Origin: Pseudo-nitzschia pungens
Taxonomy: Eukaryota; Bacillariophyta; Bacillariophyceae; Bacillariales; Bacillariaceae
Direction: 5' to 3'
Length of the DNA: 64,000 nt
Assembly (NCBI GenBank): GCA_037355855.1
Contig: CM074764.1
Location: 3,224,001 to 3,288,000, forward strand
The notes below the pieces were generated by a model, which was not told the DNA's origin, ran no database searches, and was given only the letters and a program-made list of their open reading frames with translations. Positions within the stretch are counted from its first letter, which is position 1. Every line of letters begins with the position of its first letter. Both the position numbers and the translations under genes were made by a program. Positions 11,577 through 21,812 of the stretch are shown in pieces.

Positions 11577-11987
11577 GGAACATTGTGGAAAAAAAGTTTT
11601 TTTGAGAAAATTTCCGTATTCATGCGCGTTTTGCACGCAATAAAATTGATGTACGTAGTAATTTTTAACGGCTGTTTTTTGTTGAATATCCACTTTAACG
11701 GCTGTGCGAGTACATAGAGTGTCCTCAAAACTGTCCTCAAAACGTGTCCTCAAAAAGTGTCCTCAACTATTTTGTCCTCAACAGTCTGTCCTCAACCGAG
11801 GACAAAATAGTTGAGGACACTTTTTGAGGACACGTTTTGAGGACAAAGATTTCGGTTGATGACCATTAAATTATGATCGCTCAGCATAATTAAAAATATA
11901 GAAGAGCCATTAGTGCCCTAAGATTTTTTGAGAGTAGTCGCAGAAAATGGAAATTTTCCAGAAAAGTTTTTTTTTCCATAATGTTCC
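11577..11987. mobile_element. MITE-like foldback element with perfect central hairpin
   Basis: The termini are inverted copies of GGAACATTRTGGAAAAAAA followed by GAAAATTTCC, with some mismatches. At the centre is a perfect inverted repeat of 48 bp (11732-11779 and 11798-11845) with an 18-nt loop, built from repeated GTCCTCAA motifs. The element is 411 bp, noncoding, and sits in the ~24-bp repeat. The TSD is not clear. Confidence 0.75.
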
Positions 11988-12200
11988 AGTTGCATTCATT
12001 GATTATTCTTTCTGTATCAGGAGCAAGCAGGCAATTAAATGCATGGTTAGAAGTGAACTCCATGATCAATAACCCCAATCTTGATGAAGTTCACTTACCA
12101 TTGAGGTGTTGCATCATATTTCAGTTTCCATTGCATCATATTTCAATTCCCGTCAGATTGTATTTCAGTTCCCATTGGATTGCATTCTATTTCAGTTCCT

Positions 12201-13190
12201 GGACCTTCCGGAACTGTAAATATTTTCGCGCGAATTGCGCAATTTTTCAAGTCAAAGTTGTCAAACTCACATCCCCATTTTGGAACACAATTTTGGGGGA
12301 TAAACTCACACTTTTTTCTCACACTTTTTTTGAGACCAAAAAGTGCAAGTTTTCACAGGACTAAAAATTCCGCACTTTTTAAACTCGCATTAAATGCGAG
12401 TTTGGTTCAAAGGACAAAAAAAGTGTGAGTTTTCTTTGCAAAATTCTTTTTTTTCTCTCAATGCGGAGTCAATTTGTTAATAGAGGCGCAATGATGAGGT
12501 TGTCAATTTGTTAATAGAGGCACAATGACAGAGTTGATTTGTTAATAGAGCTGCAACTACGGAGTCGATTTGTTAATAGAGGCGCAATGACAGAGTTGAT
12601 TTGTTAATAGAGCTGCAACGATGTAGTCGATTTGTTAATAGAGGTGCAACAACAGAGTCAATTTGCTAAGAGAGGCGCAATGACGAGGGAGTCGATTTGT
12701 TAATAGAGGTGCAACAACAGAGTTGATTTGGTAAGAGAGGTGCAACGACAGAGTCGGTTTGCTAAGAGAGGCGCAATGACAAGGCAGTCAATTTGATAAT
12801 AGAGGTGCAACGGCGAGGGAGTCGATTTGTTAATATTGGCACAACGACAGAGTCGGTTTGCTAAGAGAGGTGCAATGACGAGTTGATTTGTTGTTTTTTC
12901 AAATTTTGTCAAGAAAACTTGCATTTTTCTGCTGAAAACTTGCATTTTGTAAAGAAAACTCACATTTTTCTGCTGAAAACTCGCATTTTTGCTCTAGAAA
13001 AAAACACGTTTATACAGCAATAAATGCGAGTTTTTTAGTCCCATAAAAATCCGCACTTTTTTTGATCCCAAAAAATGCGGGTTTCTTTGGGGAGATAATA
13101 AATTTAAGGGGATGCCCTCAAAATGACTAACTGGAATAAAAAATTGCGCGGTCCAGGCATCAAAAACTATCTTTGTTCCGGAAGGTCCAG
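12201..13190. mobile_element. Non-autonomous inverted-repeat element with TGGACCTTCCGGAAC ends
   Basis: Left terminus TGGACCTTCCGGAAC and its exact inverse at the right (about 13176-13190). Flanks read GTTCC and GTCCC, a possible imperfect 5-bp TSD. Subterminal zones share inverted AAACTCGCATT and CCGCACTTTTT motifs, including a 10-bp-stem hairpin at 12380-12402. No coding capacity. It is embedded in the CATTGTATTTCAGTTCC repeat, whose continuation resumes at 13191. Confidence 0.75.
12466..12895. repeat. ~31-34-bp minisatellite, about 13 copies
   Basis: The unit resembles GATTTGTTAATAGAGGYGCA followed by ACGACAGAGT. Spacing varies between 30 and 35 bp. It lies within the 12201-13190 element. 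Confidence 0.85.
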
Positions 13191-13365
13191 TCCCATTGTA
13201 TTTCAGTTGCCGCATTGCAGTTCAGTGATTCTTCTTCCCTATCAGAAGCAAGCAAGAAATTGAATCCATGGTTAGAAGTGAACTCCATGATCAATACCCC
13301 CAATCTTGATGAAGTTCATTTACAATTGAGGTGTTGCAGCATCATATTTCAGTTTCTGTTGCACC

Positions 13366-13899
13366 CAAAATTATGTGAAGTTCGGCACACGCATTTTATG
13401 TGAATTCTTTGTGCATACTCATTGTATGCTGTGTGTTGGCAGCATTTGTAATCCATAGAATGTTAGTCTTAGTACTAGTACTACAAGCCTGCCCTCACCC
13501 GCTTGGAGTCCTCCCCTCTGCGCAATAATTTTTTACTAAATTTATGTGGGGTTAAGTAAGGTTTACTGCTAGTACCGTACTGGTAAGGTTACCTCAATGT
13601 CAGAAAAGAATACTCCAAAAACTTGCACGCAACAAGGAAAGAGGACAGACAGTCTGTTTTTAGCAAACGGAAAAAGGATAGACACAGCGGAAAATGGACA
13701 GACACCAGTAAAAAATCAGCAAAAAGACACTATCAAATACACTAACAGTAACTAGTACTAAACTATAAAATGACTTATCTACATTGATATGGAATATTTT
13801 TACCATTCCAGCGCCAATTGTCCTCACCCTATGTATGCTTCCGACTATGAAAAACGTCCAAGTCAAAAAGACCCAATAGTTTGGATGTCACATCTATTT
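13366..13899. other. Noncoding stretch
   Basis: Nothing recognisable on either strand: short ORFs only, no repeat structure. Confidence 0.5.
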
Positions 13900-14015
13900 A
13901 CAATTTGCGCAACGAGCATTTTGTCTGACGTTCCGATGTTCCAGTACTAAACATACATAGATTTCTACACAACTTTACAATGCGATATCTCGCTCCCTTC
14001 TACACCCCCAATCAC
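13900..14015 (+). mobile_element. 5' end fragment of the LINE family
   Basis: Starts with ACAATTTGCGCAACGAGCAT and continues through GACGTTCCGATGTTCCAGTA and ATTTCTACACAACTTTACA. These match the 5' termini of the short LINE copies at 28620 (+) and 33378 (-) and the full LINE at 27317 (-). It is cut at 14015 by the A'-type LTR. Confidence 0.8.
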
Positions 14016-14353
14016 TGTAACACTCTAGGGTAGAATTAGATGGAGTGGTACGCGATAGAGGTATTTTAAAGATGAAAGGTTAATAAATTGTGTTACAAAG
14101 AGAATAGTTGAATACTTTACGAAAATGGGAATGATTCCTTGAGTATGGGATGAATGAACGATTGAACATTGATAATGTTTGTCGGGCATAATATCAATAA
14201 TTGGCGAGTCATGTTTATCTTGATATTTGAATGTCCGTTGTATGTGTGTATATACTGAACATACGTACATGAATGCCATATATATTGGAGTACATGCGGG
14301 ATTCAATAATCATTTAGAAGCCTTTTGTAGTAAGGCTACGCCAGCATGTTACA
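14016..14353 (-). repeat. LTR of decayed gypsy element A' (3' LTR of a minus-strand element)
   Basis: Begins TGTAACACTCTAGGGTAGAA and ends GCTACGCCAGCATGTTACA, matching the ends of the A-element LTRs (TGTTACACTCTAAGGTAGAA ... GCTACGCTAGCATGTCACA). The middle is diverged but shares GGGATTCAATAATCATTTA-like sequence. The adjoining TAGTTCCCCAATGATTAGG resembles the sequence next to the A-element 3' LTR, which fixes orientation and continuity. No partner LTR is found on the right. Confidence 0.7.
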
Positions 14354-15450
14354 TAGTTCCCCAATGATTAGGTGAAGTTTGCATGTGGTTCAATAGAATA
14401 GGTTCGGAGTTGAGTAGTATCGATGGAAAAGAGATATGCTTGTTCGGAGAACCGGTTGAAGATGATATATGCCACTTCAAATATTCTGAAGATATATGGT
14501 AATGAAGATTGAAGAAGGTTCTTTGTGATACTGAAGAAATCGAAGATTTGTTTCTTGTTCTTGAGAAGGTTTGTAATGATATGCTAAAAATGTCAAAAAG
14601 AGTCGAAGAAAATTCTTTTCCTCCCCCAACTGTGATGTACCTCTCAGGGTAGTGGAGCTGATTTTAAATTGAATTCAATTGATTTGAAATCGATTGCTCT
14701 TAGGTATAAAAACACCTCCTGTAATAGGAGTTTAAAAGGTAGGTGAAAAGCCGAGCTGCGTTGGATGTGTTATTCTTGCTGTTTGTCTCAATTGTATGTA
14801 AAAGCAGAGAGGGGACGCATTGTTAGTGTCGGTTTGAATTGCGGTTGCAATCATAATGCGATTTGCCGTATACTTTGTCCGGTCTTTATATTTTTGGGTG
14901 TTATTTGCAGCAGTCGATTGGAGCTTAAATTTTTGTAACTCCAGAGCACCTCTGTGGGTATCAAATTTGGATTTTGTGGGATTGCTCTATTAGTTTTGGA
15001 GCTCCCTGTGGACTATTTGTTTGTCCGGAACAAGGTTGGCCTTGTTGTTGCTGCTGCACCCTTTATTTTGTTTTGCGTCTGTACCCTTATTGATCAATAT
15101 ATGATTCGATTCAATTTGATTGATTGATTCATGGGGTTAGCGTCTGTACCCTTGCAATTGGTTCATGTCCAAACCTTTTGCTTTGTTTGTATTTGCCATT
15201 GAATCTGTTTATTGTTTTGATTTGGTTGATTGTTGTTGCCGTCACTGTGGATCGGTCTAGAGCGCTTTGTGTTTAGGTTGTTTTGTTTGCAACAGGGCTC
15301 ATCTCTGTAGGTTCCTTCCCTCTTTTGGGGAGTTCTCCTCCATGCGTCTTCCCAGTCAGCAGGGCTGAGCTGGCATTCAGGTCCAGGGGAGCTGAAGGCA
15401 CGGTGCTGGATGCAGTGATCCTTATGTATAGATTGTTGTGTGTTTTGTGG
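14354..15450 (-). pseudogene. Deleted pol remnant of gypsy element A'
   Basis: About 14890-15450 (read on the minus strand) matches the start of pol in element A, around 42410-42840 (for example SALLTGKTHGGELP versus TALLSGMTHGGDLP). The protease, reverse transcriptase, RNase H and integrase that should fill the space before the LTR are missing; 14354-14890 holds no recognisable domain. The surviving pol start lies in a different frame from the gag end. Confidence 0.75.
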
Positions 15451-15595
15451 CTATGGTTGCCATGTGAGGCTGCCGTCGAAGGTTCTCTCAACGCGTCCTC
15501 CATGTTGCATGCAATAGGATTCAATTGCTTGCTTTACGTGGGCTTGGAGTGATTCCGTTGAAGCAGTGCTTCCAGTTTCATTGCTATGAGTCGTA
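15451..15595 (-). pseudogene. C-terminal piece of the A' gag, separated by LINE insertion
   Basis: Reads TTHSN at the junction, then a tail with QHGGRVERTFDGSLTWQP before TAG (15453-15451). The tail parallels the gag end of element A (NHGGRTERSIDGELVWLP). It is the continuation of the gag at 27318-28052, displaced by the LINE. The junction residues TTHSN are duplicated on the other side as part of the 16-bp TSD. Confidence 0.85.
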
Positions 15596-15905
15596 ATAAT
15601 AATAATAATATACGTATTTAAATAACTTTAATCACCAAAGGTGAAACTAAATTACTCAGTCTGTAACCAGACTTTAACGTCGCCTCCATCATAGAGTCAG
15701 GACCCCAAGTGGCAGAACGACAAATTTTCAAAACAAACCTTGAACATCAAGCAGGGAAAAAGACAAACAAGTCCCACAAAATAGGGACTTGAGAGAAAGT
15801 GAAATGGGAATGAAGATATTGGGATAAGGTCCAGTATCAAAAGGGATGGGACAGGTTAAGAAGCAGGATCAGAAGACAAAACCAAGGTACAAAGTGTAAT
15901 CAACC

Positions 15906-18900
15906 CTAAGGTCCAGTAAGCCAGGCTCTGAGAAGAGCAGCCTCTTGTTGGTATGGCTGCACTGGTGGGACAGGCGCTGCATACTGCTTCCTTGCAAGGT
16001 GGATGGTTGCAAGCCACTGCCTCTTGGCAGTCAGGGTGTAACCTTGTAGGACGTGGAAAGGGGTTTGTAACAGGGAGTGTGACTGGGGAAGTGCACCAGC
16101 TGCGCCAATGGCCAATTCAGAGGAGATGGAAGCATCAAGAGATTGGTGTTGTTCAGCATCAAGGGTACCCCCAGGACCATGGAGTCGTTCATTCCTATAG
16201 GTCCAAAGATCCCAGGAGGTAAGAAAGAACTGATGGATGATAGCTGTAGCCCAACGTTTGGGAGAGCGCTTGCTTCCAATGTGGGAGTAGTAGTCAGCCT
16301 GGATTTGATACCAGCGAGGAGACCACCTACCCAGAAGCCAGTTGTGCCAGCCAATAGTCCTCTGTGCTCTGACAGCAGAAGCAATTGCAAGTGAGTAGGA
16401 TGATGGATAAATGTTCTGGCCCTTCCGAACTCTGGTGAGAAGATCCACAATGGCAGCAACCAATGATGGATCAGTTTGTTCAACTTCAAGCCTCTTCTGC
16501 AGGGGTCCCTTGAAAGCTGACACACTGTGCTGTACTGCCCCAGTGTCCTTGCAGGAGAGCACATGAGAAACCTTCTCGTTGTCTGCATCACACAATGGGC
16601 ACCTGGAGTGATCCTGATACTGGTAGTGAAGTAGTTGGTTGCCAACACCAATACTGCCAGAAGCAAATTTGACAAACCACCTTTGCATGCCAGGAGGTAA
16701 ACGCTTGAAGGCATTCAGATGGGCACACCAATGGATGGAACTCAAAACAGGTTGTGGAATGGGAATGTCATGGTGGGTCTGCCAATATTGAAGAAGGGGA
16801 GGACCAGAAATGGCAACATGCAAAGCATTTTGATCAAACCTTGAGCACTTGCTTCCATTGAGAGAAAAAGCCCAGGGCTCAAACACAAGTCTGGGATAGT
16901 GATGGGCAGAAGCTCTATGGACAGAGAGAAATGCCTTTGCCATGCTGTCTACCTGATGATTGCGAAGGGCCCACCAATCAAGAAAGATTCCAGCTTGATG
17001 GCCCTGAACCCACTGAAAGTGCACAGAGATTGGCAGGGCAGAAATCATGTTTCTGATGACATAAACATAATCAAAAGACTTCTGGGAAATAACCAATGGC
17101 CATGATCCCTCAGCCTGTTTGAGAGCTGTGTCACCATCCAGAGCAATAGTGATAGAGCCAGAAGCAATATCAAAAAGACTCACCAGAGCAGTGCAGCAGG
17201 TGAGAACCCCAATGATTCCTGCCAGTTCACTCCTGTAGGAAGATTGATCCTCAGGGGATCCACTGACAAAATTACAGCCAGTGAGGAACAATGAAGCTGA
17301 CTTGGTGGAGGTATTGGGGGACAAAATGAAAGCAGAAGTTCCTCTGAGAAGTTCCGGATCAAATGAACCATCACATACAGCACTGGCAGTACCACTCTCA
17401 ATAGCATCAACAAGGTGCTGACAGCCAGCCTGTGGTAGGGAATATTTGTGGAGAAGTACTCTTGGAGACTCACAGAGTGCATCAAAGGCATCTACTGGGG
17501 AGTCTGGAAGAGAATCAAATGGATTGTACACCAGAGGATCCATGTCAGGAGGTTCAGAAACAAAGGCTGAGGACCCAACAACGCGGACAACTTGTCCACA
17601 AATAACAGGGCAGACAAGCACATCAGCACAGGCTGGTTTGTCAGAAATGAGTTCAGAAGTGACCCTGTATCTGCCCCTGCCCTGGGAGGTGCTCACAATC
17701 CAGCCAGTAGAAGTTTTGAAGAATATTCTGTTGGTGGATGGAGACAAAAACCAAGGCCAAAGAGAAGCTGTCTGGGGAGAGAGCCAAGGCCCAAGATGAA
17801 AAGAAGAAGCCAGTGCCCTGGCTGCAGGGGGTGGACAGGGTGGAAGAAAACAGGTCTGAAGAGCCTTAGTCCATAAGCGCTGTGCTGCTGGAGGCCAAGA
17901 TGGAGGACATCTAGGCCAGTCAAGATGATCCCTCAAGTGATTGGAGGATGTCAGCTGGAAGGCCATTGGAGAGAGTCTTTTACCATCTGGAGTACAAATG
18001 TCAGCAAGGGAGATAGCCTTGAGCGACATGCGCATGTGATTCAATAGGGACAAGTCAGCACCTCTGAAGCCAGCGTTGACAAAGGCTTGCATGAGATAGC
18101 AGTCATTGGAACGTAGCAGGGGAAGATCTGGGAAGTCTTCAAACAAGCTCACAGGGTGAACAGAGAAAAACTTCCACACATGTTTGTACCAGCAAGGAGT
18201 GACGTAGGAAGCAAAAGGATGATATGGGGTGACACCAAGATGGAGAGGAATGCCAAGTTCGAGCCGTAGGGACTCAGCAGTTAGCCTGAGAATCCGACCA
18301 GTTTGGGAGGACCTGACAGATTCCTGAAAGAGGGTGGCAATATGACTGAACTCTTGGAGGAGGTAGGGATGAACGAAACCAAAGCCTTGATAGAGGGAAG
18401 GACCATAGAATACATGTCTGGGAAATGTCCGTGACATCCCTGCTTTATTCAGCACAGGAACAAGTGCTGGGTGAATAATCTTCGTCCAGGTGGCCTCATC
18501 AAGTTGCGTGACAGGCATGGGGTATTCAACAGACTTCATGAAAGAATACTTGAAGGTGTAGAGGGATGCGCGCTTCTCACACTTGGAAGCCTTGAGCTGA
18601 GAGCCAAAAGACTGAGACTGGGACTTCATGTGAGCAATCTGTGCTTCCTCATTGCCATCCATGGAGATAAAAACCCCAAGGGTCTTGTCAGCATGATCAA
18701 CTTCGAACCGATCCAGGGTAGCTCGATTGCCATTCTTGTCAGCAACAGAGAAGTCACCTGGCATGTCAGCAATGGAGCGATAGTCCCAACCGGATCCATT
18801 CCATTTGAAATCAATCAAATAACAGAAGGATTTGGCAGGTTCAATCGCACCACCAGTGGCAATAATCCCTCCAGCCCATCGGTCAAGAGCTGCCTGAAAA

Positions 18901-21812
18901 TCAACAGCCAATTCCTCACCAGATGTTGAGGAATCAGAGCCAGCACAAAACAAATCTGTGTCATCCACAAAGGCAAAACCCACAAGAGAAACCAGTTGCA
19001 GTGACAAAGAAGTGATAAGATGGACACCATGCCCAGCCTGTTGCATCATTCGGAAGACAATTGTTGACACCAAGGCCCAAAGAGTTGGACCAATACCATT
19101 GCCTTGGCCACAACCACTGAGAGGAACAGGTTCATCACCATACACAGGGCCGGACCAACCAAAACCAGTTTTGATGTGATGCTTAGCATGTTGCAGAGTA
19201 GACAGAAGAACTTCACACACATGGGCAGGAACCCCAAAGCTCTGGAGAGTGAGACCTGCAATAGGATGAGAGATTCTATCATAACAGCCCTTGGCATCAT
19301 TCATAGCAACAGCACCGGATCTGCGCTTCTGCCGCAACACATCACAGATGAGCTTCTTGTTCAGGCAGGTGTTGATGGCCTTGTGGTGTTTCCTGCTGCC
19401 ATGTTGATCAACAGCCACGGCATTGGCACGTTCAGCATAGGCAAGAATGCGTCTGCCAATCATCTTGTTGTTGATTTGGAACTCAGGAGACATCAGCTGA
19501 ATAAGCCTCATCTTATCCACTCTATATTCACCAGGTTTCTTGAAGATCTCAACATCAGTGATGACCTGCCAAGCAGAAGGGGAGAAGCCAACAATCAATG
19601 GGACGGATCTCAGGAGAGTGTCAAACTTGTTCAGCTGGGGATCCATGGCAAATGCCTTGTGGTGGGCAAAACTCAAACAAGAAGGTTCACTTGCTGTGCG
19701 TTCCCTCTGGCGTTTCCAGGCAGCAGCATTGTCAGCTGGACACACTGAATAGTCAAAGGGGGGCAAACTCAGTATAGAGTCAGGGACTTTGAGACAGGAA
19801 AGAAATTCAGAAAGGTATTTGTCAGTGGCAGGAGGAGGATTATATGTGCCATCAAGAACATGAGTCGCAGCCTGGGCAGTGCCTAGGTAGCCGAAATCTT
19901 GAATGAAGGAGGGAGTCATGGAAGGAGTGCCAAGACACTGCTGTTGACGCCGGACATTGGATTCAGCCATAGCTGGTACCATAGTAGACTGAGACTCCAA
20001 GACCTGTTCAACACCATCATGGCCAACTGCAATAGCTCGCAAGACTGCTGACTTGTTGACACGTCCCCGAATAGACCGAGCAGCAAGACCAAGCTCTCTT
20101 TGAAGACGTTCCCTGCGCATCCTGGCACGAATCTGGGAAGCAGTCTGGTTGTGAGGCTTGCCTTCAGCAAGAAGTGCATCCACCAGGCCTTGATTGAAGG
20201 AATCTCTCCATGAGGGGGCCAATTTCTTCACTGCCCGGTATTGCTTGTAAGCTTGTTTCAGATGGAGGAGAGCACTGGAAAGGTCACTGTGTTCTCCTTT
20301 GTAGAGAGAAAGCTTGCATGCCAGCCGTTTCAAAACAGTATGACTGGTGGACACACCCTGTCTCAACTTAACAACACGCCGCCAAAAGTCAATGGTATCA
20401 CGATAGACTTGCAGCTTTGGTGACCATGGAACCAGACCAGCTCTAGTGTGGCAGAGGTTTTGTTCAACAGAGAGCCTGAGAGAGGTAGAGGTTTCATGGA
20501 GTACTTCATAGGTGGTGATGAGATCAGCGCGCACAGAAATATCCCCAGACTGAAACTGAGCCAGTAGGTGCTCCAGCTTAGCTTGGAGAGAAAACACTCC
20601 AGCCTTGAGAAAGCTGTGCCTCACTCGCTTGAAATACCGTTGGCGCAGATGAGGGTGGGAGGACTGGAGTTTGGAAAGAGAGAATCTCACAGGAGGTGGC
20701 AGGTGTTTGCCCATGAGGCTGCAATTACAGACTTCAATCCAAAGCATTCTATGGTCAGATTCCATACCCTGGGCACCACCAAAGGGACAATACCCAGCCC
20801 TGAGAACATCAACATTCTCAGAGACCCAAATGGCATCAATTGGTGTTCTGGTAGTGTTTCTGTTGTGAGTGGCAGGAGGAGAAGACTTACTATGCATGGT
20901 AAGAATGGCCTCTCTGAAACCCAGAGCCTGGAGCTCAAAAGACAAGCCATCAGTCCGGACATCAGCATTCTGGTCAATCCCAACAATGACCTGGTCACCT
21001 GCACCCAGGCAGACCTGAAGGGCAGCAGTCAAATCCCTGTGAAAAAGAATGCATGGATTGGGACTGAAAAGATTTTCAGCTGCTTGAAAGTAGCGGCACT
21101 GTTGATTCCAGACTGAACCAAGATCCCTATCATTTTCAACTGGGCAGTAAGCAGAAAACATGGTGACATTGTAGCCATCCCTGCCTTGAAACTTGACAAA
21201 GGACCATCTTCCAAGACCAGAAGGATCAGCCCCATGGGCAATCTTGTGGGAACTGAACAGTTGATCAATGGAAAACCCTGTGCCACCAGGCTGAAGCCAT
21301 GAGCAGTCAGAAGCTTCATGCTTGTTGTTGGCAAGATAGGAAAAACTTGAGGGACAGACATTCTTCATGCGCCGATTGAAAAGATCACAGGGCAGGAGTT
21401 TGGATTCATTCAAACAATGTTCAGCAAAAAGAGCCACACTGGCATTGCTCTTGACAAATTGACGGGCGTTGTGCTTGGACAAGGACATAAAGGCAGCTCT
21501 ACGCTGGGGTCCAATGTTTTGGAAGGTGATGATGGTGGAATTAGATGATGGAGCTTGAGGAAAGGAATGACCAAAACTGTCAGAATCCTTAGCAGCAAGA
21601 GAGTCTCCATGAAGAGTTAATTGGACAAAATGAGAGACAGGGGAAGAGGCGGAGGGGGAAAAGGGAGAAACAGGAGAAGCATTGATGGGATTTGGATTGG
21701 AAGGCATCCCATCACACCTCATACCAGAAGAGCTAACCATGATCAGAAGGAAACCGAGTCTGTCGCACGGAAGGAAGAGTTGCCGGAGCTGATTTGGTGG
21801 AGACATTGGCAT
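15906..21812 (-). CDS. LINE1 ORF2: endonuclease, reverse transcriptase, RNase H
   Basis: 1968 residues. The N-terminal ~370 residues contain an apurinic-type (EEP) endonuclease: GIDQNADV, TPIDAIWVS and SDHRMLW are its catalytic motifs. The reverse transcriptase lies about residues 780-1010, with motif A AMNDAKGCYDRI (near 841), motif B GCGQGNGIGP and the catalytic FVDDTDLF (near 951). An RNase H domain spans about 1475-1630 (CDGSFD, SYRSELAG, ALDGDTAL, HQVDSMAKAF). A CPLCDADNEKVSHVLSC zinc-knuckle-like motif lies near 1741. The domain order fits RNase H-bearing LINEs of the I/Tad/Ambal type; clade unassigned. The ATG overlaps the end of ORF1 by 80 nt, suggesting reinitiation. CAG changed to TAG trims two residues relative to LINE2. 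All catalytic motifs look intact. Confidence 0.93.
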   Translation of the reverse strand: MPMSPPNQLRQLFLPCDRLGFLLIMVSSSGMRCDGMPSNPNPINASPVSPFSPSASSPVSHFVQLTLHGDSLAAKDSDSFGHSFPQAPSSNSTIITFQNIGPQRRAAFMSLSKHNARQFVKSNASVALFAEHCLNESKLLPCDLFNRRMKNVCPSSFSYLANNKHEASDCSWLQPGGTGFSIDQLFSSHKIAHGADPSGLGRWSFVKFQGRDGYNVTMFSAYCPVENDRDLGSVWNQQCRYFQAAENLFSPNPCILFHRDLTAALQVCLGAGDQVIVGIDQNADVRTDGLSFELQALGFREAILTMHSKSSPPATHNRNTTRTPIDAIWVSENVDVLRAGYCPFGGAQGMESDHRMLWIEVCNCSLMGKHLPPPVRFSLSKLQSSHPHLRQRYFKRVRHSFLKAGVFSLQAKLEHLLAQFQSGDISVRADLITTYEVLHETSTSLRLSVEQNLCHTRAGLVPWSPKLQVYRDTIDFWRRVVKLRQGVSTSHTVLKRLACKLSLYKGEHSDLSSALLHLKQAYKQYRAVKKLAPSWRDSFNQGLVDALLAEGKPHNQTASQIRARMRRERLQRELGLAARSIRGRVNKSAVLRAIAVGHDGVEQVLESQSTMVPAMAESNVRRQQQCLGTPSMTPSFIQDFGYLGTAQAATHVLDGTYNPPPATDKYLSEFLSCLKVPDSILSLPPFDYSVCPADNAAAWKRQRERTASEPSCLSFAHHKAFAMDPQLNKFDTLLRSVPLIVGFSPSAWQVITDVEIFKKPGEYRVDKMRLIQLMSPEFQINNKMIGRRILAYAERANAVAVDQHGSRKHHKAINTCLNKKLICDVLRQKRRSGAVAMNDAKGCYDRISHPIAGLTLQSFGVPAHVCEVLLSTLQHAKHHIKTGFGWSGPVYGDEPVPLSGCGQGNGIGPTLWALVSTIVFRMMQQAGHGVHLITSLSLQLVSLVGFAFVDDTDLFCAGSDSSTSGEELAVDFQAALDRWAGGIIATGGAIEPAKSFCYLIDFKWNGSGWDYRSIADMPGDFSVADKNGNRATLDRFEVDHADKTLGVFISMDGNEEAQIAHMKSQSQSFGSQLKASKCEKRASLYTFKYSFMKSVEYPMPVTQLDEATWTKIIHPALVPVLNKAGMSRTFPRHVFYGPSLYQGFGFVHPYLLQEFSHIATLFQESVRSSQTGRILRLTAESLRLELGIPLHLGVTPYHPFASYVTPCWYKHVWKFFSVHPVSLFEDFPDLPLLRSNDCYLMQAFVNAGFRGADLSLLNHMRMSLKAISLADICTPDGKRLSPMAFQLTSSNHLRDHLDWPRCPPSWPPAAQRLWTKALQTCFLPPCPPPAARALASSFHLGPWLSPQTASLWPWFLSPSTNRIFFKTSTGWIVSTSQGRGRYRVTSELISDKPACADVLVCPVICGQVVRVVGSSAFVSEPPDMDPLVYNPFDSLPDSPVDAFDALCESPRVLLHKYSLPQAGCQHLVDAIESGTASAVCDGSFDPELLRGTSAFILSPNTSTKSASLFLTGCNFVSGSPEDQSSYRSELAGIIGVLTCCTALVSLFDIASGSITIALDGDTALKQAEGSWPLVISQKSFDYVYVIRNMISALPISVHFQWVQGHQAGIFLDWWALRNHQVDSMAKAFLSVHRASAHHYPRLVFEPWAFSLNGSKCSRFDQNALHVAISGPPLLQYWQTHHDIPIPQPVLSSIHWCAHLNAFKRLPPGMQRWFVKFASGSIGVGNQLLHYQYQDHSRCPLCDADNEKVSHVLSCKDTGAVQHSVSAFKGPLQKRLEVEQTDPSLVAAIVDLLTRVRKGQNIYPSSYSLAIASAVRAQRTIGWHNWLLGRWSPRWYQIQADYYSHIGSKRSPKRWATAIIHQFFLTSWDLWTYRNERLHGPGGTLDAEQHQSLDASISSELAIGAAGALPQSHSLLQTPFHVLQGYTLTAKRQWLATIHLARKQYAAPVPPVQPYQQEAALLRAWLTGP

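Larger units (their letters stand above)
11984..13365. repeat. ~150-bp direct repeat flanking the 12201-13190 element
   Basis: 11984-12130 and about 13198-13360 share a long segment containing GGTTAGAAGTGAACTCCATG and AATCTTGATGAAGTTCA. The element therefore lies between two copies of an older repeat unit; the listed span covers both copies and the intervening element. Confidence 0.7.

Noticed and set aside
12466..12895. CRISPR-like array
   Set aside because: Units vary in length and sequence, there are no unique spacers, no cas genes, and the genome is eukaryotic.
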